Source of the DNA: Legionellales bacterium
Lineage (GTDB): Bacteria > Pseudomonadota > Gammaproteobacteria > Eutrophobiales > Eutrophobiaceae
NCBI GenBank assembly: GCA_002721165.1
Contig: PBJS01000005.1
Span: 16,436-27,182, forward strand
Reading direction: 5' to 3'
DNA: 10,747 nucleotides
The notes below the pieces were generated by a model. It saw nothing but the letters and a program-made list of their open reading frames with translations, was not told the DNA's origin and did not search any database. This document shows positions 7,676 to 10,747 of the stretch, in pieces; within the stretch, counting starts at the first letter, position 1; every line of letters starts with the position of its first letter. The position numbers were made by a program, and so were the translations under genes.

Positions 7676-9484
7676 ATGCCTCTTGCAAAAGAAAAATTCT
7701 GGATCTTTTTAACAATTTTATTTTATTTGCAAACTCTAAAAGCAGGGGAAGATACGCACACATCTGACGTCACAATAAATAGTGATACTACAAACCAGCA
7801 AACTATTGGTGATGGGGGAGATAACGTCACCCTAACTAATAATGCCACTATTAATAATGGTGATGACAATGGCTCAGTACAATCAGCAGATAATTTATCC
7901 GGAGTAACCGTTATTAATAATATCGGCGGCATAATAAAACAAGAGGGAGCTTTTGATGGAACAGTTATAGCTGAAAGAAATACAAATTTTACATTAATCA
8001 ACTCGGGCACAATTGAATCAAATGATGGGCAGGCTGTAAACATTAAACTGACAACGGATGCAGTCATAACTAATAATGCAGGGGGTTCAATTACTGCAAA
8101 AAGGAACACGATTAGATGTACAGCATCATGTACAAGTCCTACTATTCATAATTTCGGTAAAATATCAGCAAGACAAGAGGGGGCAATTCGTTTAAATGTA
8201 GCCACGGGGGCAGTAGTTAATAATAATTTCGGTGGGGTTGTCGATGGCGAAGGGACGGATAATTTACACACCATACAAATCGGTAATAATGGTACCTTAA
8301 CTAACAAGGGGGCAATAAGACGTATATCTAATGGGTCGCCTAGTCTTACAAGTACTTCAGTGGCAATTATTTTTCAAGGAAATGATGGTACTGTACTTTT
8401 AAAAGATGAAGGGATTGTAGTTGGTAGTATTAGATCTAATGATCTGAAAACAGGTTCTAAACTCCAAATTGATCATGGCTATGGTCGTTCTTATATGTAT
8501 CACACAATAGGAACAATCGAACTTTCTGATCTAAGTGGCAATAGAATTGTCAAAGGATCGGCAACTTCAGTTGGTATGGGTGCACAAGAAACAGTTGATG
8601 AGTTACTCGGTCAACGTGCTTACAATCTTCGCACTACATTAAAACGTTATGCCAATGTTTCAAATCCAAAACCAATGATGGAGCCTTTTGCACATACCTC
8701 ATTTAGAGACGGCGGACGTACTACCGTCGGTTATGACAACAGTGCTTATGGCACCCACTTCATCTACCCGGTGGTACCGGATAAAGTCAATTTAATCCTG
8801 ACAGTTGAGCGTAACAAAATACGACTTGATGAGGACCACGATATAACCAAGAAGAGTTTTTTAATCGGGGTGAATACCAATGACTTTATGGAGATTGGTG
8901 AATGGAAGACAAACGGTTTTGCAGCAGGCGGTTGGAGTTGGCATGATTCCAGTAGAGATGTGCTCACCAATATAGTGGTGACGGGGATTGCTGATGTTAG
9001 TGCTGATTACGAAAGTGCCGAAGCTATTACTGGTGTAAGTTTCAGTCGCACCTATAATCAAAAGGTTAATGGGTCAGTAATCAATAAATGGGAGACTGAT
9101 CTCGGGCTAACATTTAGTTTTTCCCATACCCCAAGCTACAGTGAAAGCTTATTCTTTGCCTGGGAAGAGCGTAATCTTGCGCAACTCAGTATTCACATTG
9201 GCGAACAGCTAACCTCAATGCTGGGCGATAAAGTACAATTTAGATTCGGTGGTGAACTCGAACATCGTTCAGTGATTGCCGGGAAAAATCAAGAGCATGC
9301 ACTGAATGCTGTGGCTGTTGATTTTAACAGCGGTGCCTTTTATGAGAACTCAATTAGTATGAATACCGGCTTTGATTATGCTTTGGGTAAACACGGTAAA
9401 GCCTATGTGCGGTTTGACGGCAGAGTCTCTGATCAGACTGCCTTCATGCTCGGGGGAAGTGTAGGAATAAATATTATCTTTTAG
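7676..9484 (+). CDS. Small autotransporter (type Va) with repeat passenger and beta-barrel
   Basis: Outer-membrane surface protein of 602 residues, counted from the ATG at 7676. Seen: a signal peptide with basic start MPLAKEK and hydrophobic core FWIFLTILFYLQTL, with likely cleavage after LKA near residue 23; a beta-helix-like passenger (about 24-325) with seven degenerate units centred on NNxGxI; and a C-terminal barrel domain (about 335-602) of alternating strands ending in ...SVGINIIF, the terminal phenylalanine expected for Bam-mediated insertion. Two cysteines, C148 and C152, occur in the passenger. An in-frame TTG at 7652 would overlap the reductase and add eight residues before the signal peptide, so the ATG four bases after the reductase stop is preferred. 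Barrel GC reaches 47-50% in places against about 35-43% for the passenger, suggesting different histories. No protease motif seen; adhesin-like role is only a guess. Confidence 0.85.
   Translation: MPLAKEKFWIFLTILFYLQTLKAGEDTHTSDVTINSDTTNQQTIGDGGDNVTLTNNATINNGDDNGSVQSADNLSGVTVINNIGGIIKQEGAFDGTVIAERNTNFTLINSGTIESNDGQAVNIKLTTDAVITNNAGGSITAKRNTIRCTASCTSPTIHNFGKISARQEGAIRLNVATGAVVNNNFGGVVDGEGTDNLHTIQIGNNGTLTNKGAIRRISNGSPSLTSTSVAIIFQGNDGTVLLKDEGIVVGSIRSNDLKTGSKLQIDHGYGRSYMYHTIGTIELSDLSGNRIVKGSATSVGMGAQETVDELLGQRAYNLRTTLKRYANVSNPKPMMEPFAHTSFRDGGRTTVGYDNSAYGTHFIYPVVPDKVNLILTVERNKIRLDEDHDITKKSFLIGVNTNDFMEIGEWKTNGFAAGGWSWHDSSRDVLTNIVVTGIADVSADYESAEAITGVSFSRTYNQKVNGSVINKWETDLGLTFSFSHTPSYSESLFFAWEERNLAQLSIHIGEQLTSMLGDKVQFRFGGELEHRSVIAGKNQEHALNAVAVDFNSGAFYENSISMNTGFDYALGKHGKAYVRFDGRVSDQTAFMLGGSVGINIIF
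7826..8335 (+). repeat. Degenerate protein repeats in autotransporter passenger
   Basis: Seven units spaced 24-28 residues apart carry the pattern hydrophobic-T/I-N-N/x-G-x-I. Their cores are VTLTNNATINNG, VTVINNIGGIIKQEG, FTLINSGTIESNDG, AVITNNAGGSITAKRN, PTIHNFGKISARQEG, AVVNNNFGGVVDGEG and GTLTNKGAIRRISNG (residues about 51-220 of the preferred protein). Each would supply one turn of a right-handed beta-helix, with asparagines stacked at the turns. The repeats are visible at protein level; the DNA has diverged, so they are old rather than freshly duplicated. Confidence 0.75.
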
Positions 9485-9497
9485 AAGATAATTTTTT
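9473..9497 (+). terminator. Intrinsic terminator over the autotransporter stop codon
   Basis: ATTATCTT (9473-9480) and AAGATAAT (9485-9492) form a perfect 8-bp stem around the loop TTAG, followed by six T residues ending at 9497. The stop codon TAG (9482-9484) lies in the loop, so the gene's last codons form the left arm. The stem has a single G-C pair and is weak by itself; A residues upstream can pair with the T-run after one mismatch and lengthen it. It closes the plus-strand train. Because A-rich sequence flanks the other side, it may also stop hemY transcripts coming from the right. Confidence 0.65.
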
Positions 9498-9522
9498 AAG
9501 TATTTAAAATAATAATTACTCT

Positions 9523-10716
9523 TTATATTCTCTTTCTTACTTTATCTAAGCGGAGTCCTTTTTCGTAGTAGACTGTTGCTTGTTTATAATCGCCTTGTTT
9601 TTGATATAAATTTGCAAATTCAAATAGAGTATCTGAATTTTCTCGAATATCGAGACTTTTCTGTAAATACGTTTTCGCCTTACTCCATAGGCTATTGCGT
9701 ACACAAATTCTACCAAGTGATAAAAGTAAAATTGGGTCATCAGGATATTGATTTAACCAGGACTCTGCTGTAGCTAATTGTTTATCTGGGTCTATCCCTA
9801 TAACAAGACCATAAAGTCGGACTAGCTTGCGGTCCCACTTTTTTTTAATAGCATTTTTTAATATAACTTCTGAATCTGATATATCTTTAAATTTTAATTT
9901 TTCCCTTACATATACTTCAATTAGATGATGGTGATATTTTAATTTACGTGGTATCTCCTCCCAGATATTATCAAGTTTATTTTTATCGTCTGAAATTCCA
10001 GCATCTTTTAACAAGCCAACGTAGGCATTGTGTTTTTTTATCTCTATTTCATCACGTGTATATAGTTTTTCTTTTTCAATTGAGCGTAATAATTTTAATA
10101 CTTCTTGCCAATCATTAAGTGCTGTATATGCTTCTAGAAGCATTTTTTTTGTCAACAGATGTTCTGGCCATTTTTCTTGTAAGTTATTTAGTGTGGCAAG
10201 TGCCTGCACTATTTGTTTTTGATTAAGCTGCAGTTCTGCCTGTGTTAGACCAATAGCGGGTCCAGCATTTGGTTCATGATTATGAGCAAATCTTAAATAT
10301 TCATTGCTTTTATCTAATGAATTCATTGCGTGCGCTGCTCGCGCAGCAAAAAGGTAGATAATGTAAGGACTTTTACTATTAGAGGCAGCTTTACAGAAAT
10401 TTTTCTCTGCTTTCCCCCACTCTCCCTCGGACATATTTATAAGTCCATCGATAATATTTTTTTCACTGAGATATTGTTTCTTATTTACCTTCCATGTTCT
10501 TATTTGTTCTGGTAATTGCCAAGCCCTGACTAAACTACGTATCAGAAAATAAAGTAATGAAAAAATTATAAATAAAATAATAAAAAATAAAACTACACTT
10601 GTTTCGATTTTCCATCCAGAAATGGATAATAATACGTAGCCTGTATCTTTTATAACAATTGAACCAATAGTAGTGGCAATAAATAACGTTAACAAGATGA
10701 TTAATAAATACTTCAT
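9523..10716 (-). CDS. hemY: HemY-family inner-membrane TPR protein
   Basis: Proteobacterial HemY (not the Bacillus protoporphyrinogen oxidase of that name), an inner-membrane protein usually encoded last in hemCDXY and linked to late haem biosynthesis; its precise biochemical role is unsettled. The 397 residues match the family (about 400). Seen: transmembrane helices at about 4-23 and 41-62 bracketing the conserved GYVLLSISGWKIETSV at 26-41, then a soluble helical region with TPR-like repeats throughout; the clearest lie at about 328-392 (LLLSLGRICVRNSLWSKAKTYL and FANLYQKQGDYKQATVYYEKGL). The ATG at 10716 begins directly with the first helix. GAGATATGG lies 10-20 bases upstream as a loose ribosome-binding region. 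The 31 bp to the window edge are too short to show the upstream gene, expected to be hemX. It converges on the autotransporter across 38 bp holding the terminator. Confidence 0.9.
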   Translation of the reverse strand: MKYLLIILLTLFIATTIGSIVIKDTGYVLLSISGWKIETSVVLFFIILFIIFSLLYFLIRSLVRAWQLPEQIRTWKVNKKQYLSEKNIIDGLINMSEGEWGKAEKNFCKAASNSKSPYIIYLFAARAAHAMNSLDKSNEYLRFAHNHEPNAGPAIGLTQAELQLNQKQIVQALATLNNLQEKWPEHLLTKKMLLEAYTALNDWQEVLKLLRSIEKEKLYTRDEIEIKKHNAYVGLLKDAGISDDKNKLDNIWEEIPRKLKYHHHLIEVYVREKLKFKDISDSEVILKNAIKKKWDRKLVRLYGLVIGIDPDKQLATAESWLNQYPDDPILLLSLGRICVRNSLWSKAKTYLQKSLDIRENSDTLFEFANLYQKQGDYKQATVYYEKGLRLDKVRKRI

Positions 10717-10747
10717 TATTAATTTACCATATCTCTATTATTCATTG

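Noticed and set aside
7723..8109. Long open frame on the minus strand inside the autotransporter passenger
   Set aside because: Shadow of the repetitive, low-complexity coding sequence; no recognisable domain, no ribosome-binding site, and the plus-strand protein is clear.
1..10747. Mobile elements, CRISPR arrays, tRNA or rRNA genes, and defence systems
   Set aside because: No transposase, direct-repeat array, cloverleaf-like sequence or defence-gene signature was seen; intergenic gaps are all under 160 bp.

Overview
The window (about 35-37% GC by eye) reads as a chromosomal segment of a low-GC gammaproteobacterium. UvrD, PmbA/TldE, the lipid A flippase MsbA and HemY are all of gammaproteobacterial type, and MsbA plus an autotransporter imply a Gram-negative outer membrane. 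A bacterial class I phosphoribulokinase (PRK) implies Calvin-cycle CO2 fixation. AT-rich sulfur-oxidising autotrophs, free-living or symbiotic, would fit, but that is inference: RuBisCO and sulfur-oxidation genes are not in the window.

Layout from left to right. Positions 1-1727 (minus) hold the first 575 residues of uvrD, cut by the window edge. It diverges from pmbA (1821-3167, plus) across a 93-bp AT-rich gap. pmbA converges, with only 12 bp between stop codons, on msbA (3180-4940, minus). msbA in turn diverges from a plus-strand gene train across a 151-bp regulatory gap. The train is PRK (5092-5958), an orphan ParA-type ATPase (5986-6645), a 2Fe-2S/FAD/NAD(P)H reductase (6661-7671) and a small autotransporter (7676-9484), with gaps of 27, 15 and 4 bp. 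It ends at an AT-rich stem-loop plus T-run whose loop contains the autotransporter stop codon. hemY (9523-10716, minus) converges on that terminator and is probably the last gene of a haem-biosynthesis operon lying to the right.

How the genes relate. Most are unconnected housekeeping functions: DNA repair, peptide/protein maturation, lipopolysaccharide (LPS) export, haem synthesis. The interesting part is the plus-strand train, where a Calvin-cycle kinase, a positioning-type ATPase with no ParB and a ferredoxin-reductase-like protein are spaced like an operon, followed almost immediately by a surface protein. The autotransporter is also compositionally uneven: its repeat passenger matches the AT-rich surroundings, while parts of its barrel reach 47-50% GC.

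I found no RNA genes, CRISPR arrays, insertion sequences or attachment sites, and no stretch longer than 300 bp lacks a gene. I see no clear-cut novel system. The best leads are the PRK-ParA-reductase linkage and the mosaic autotransporter.
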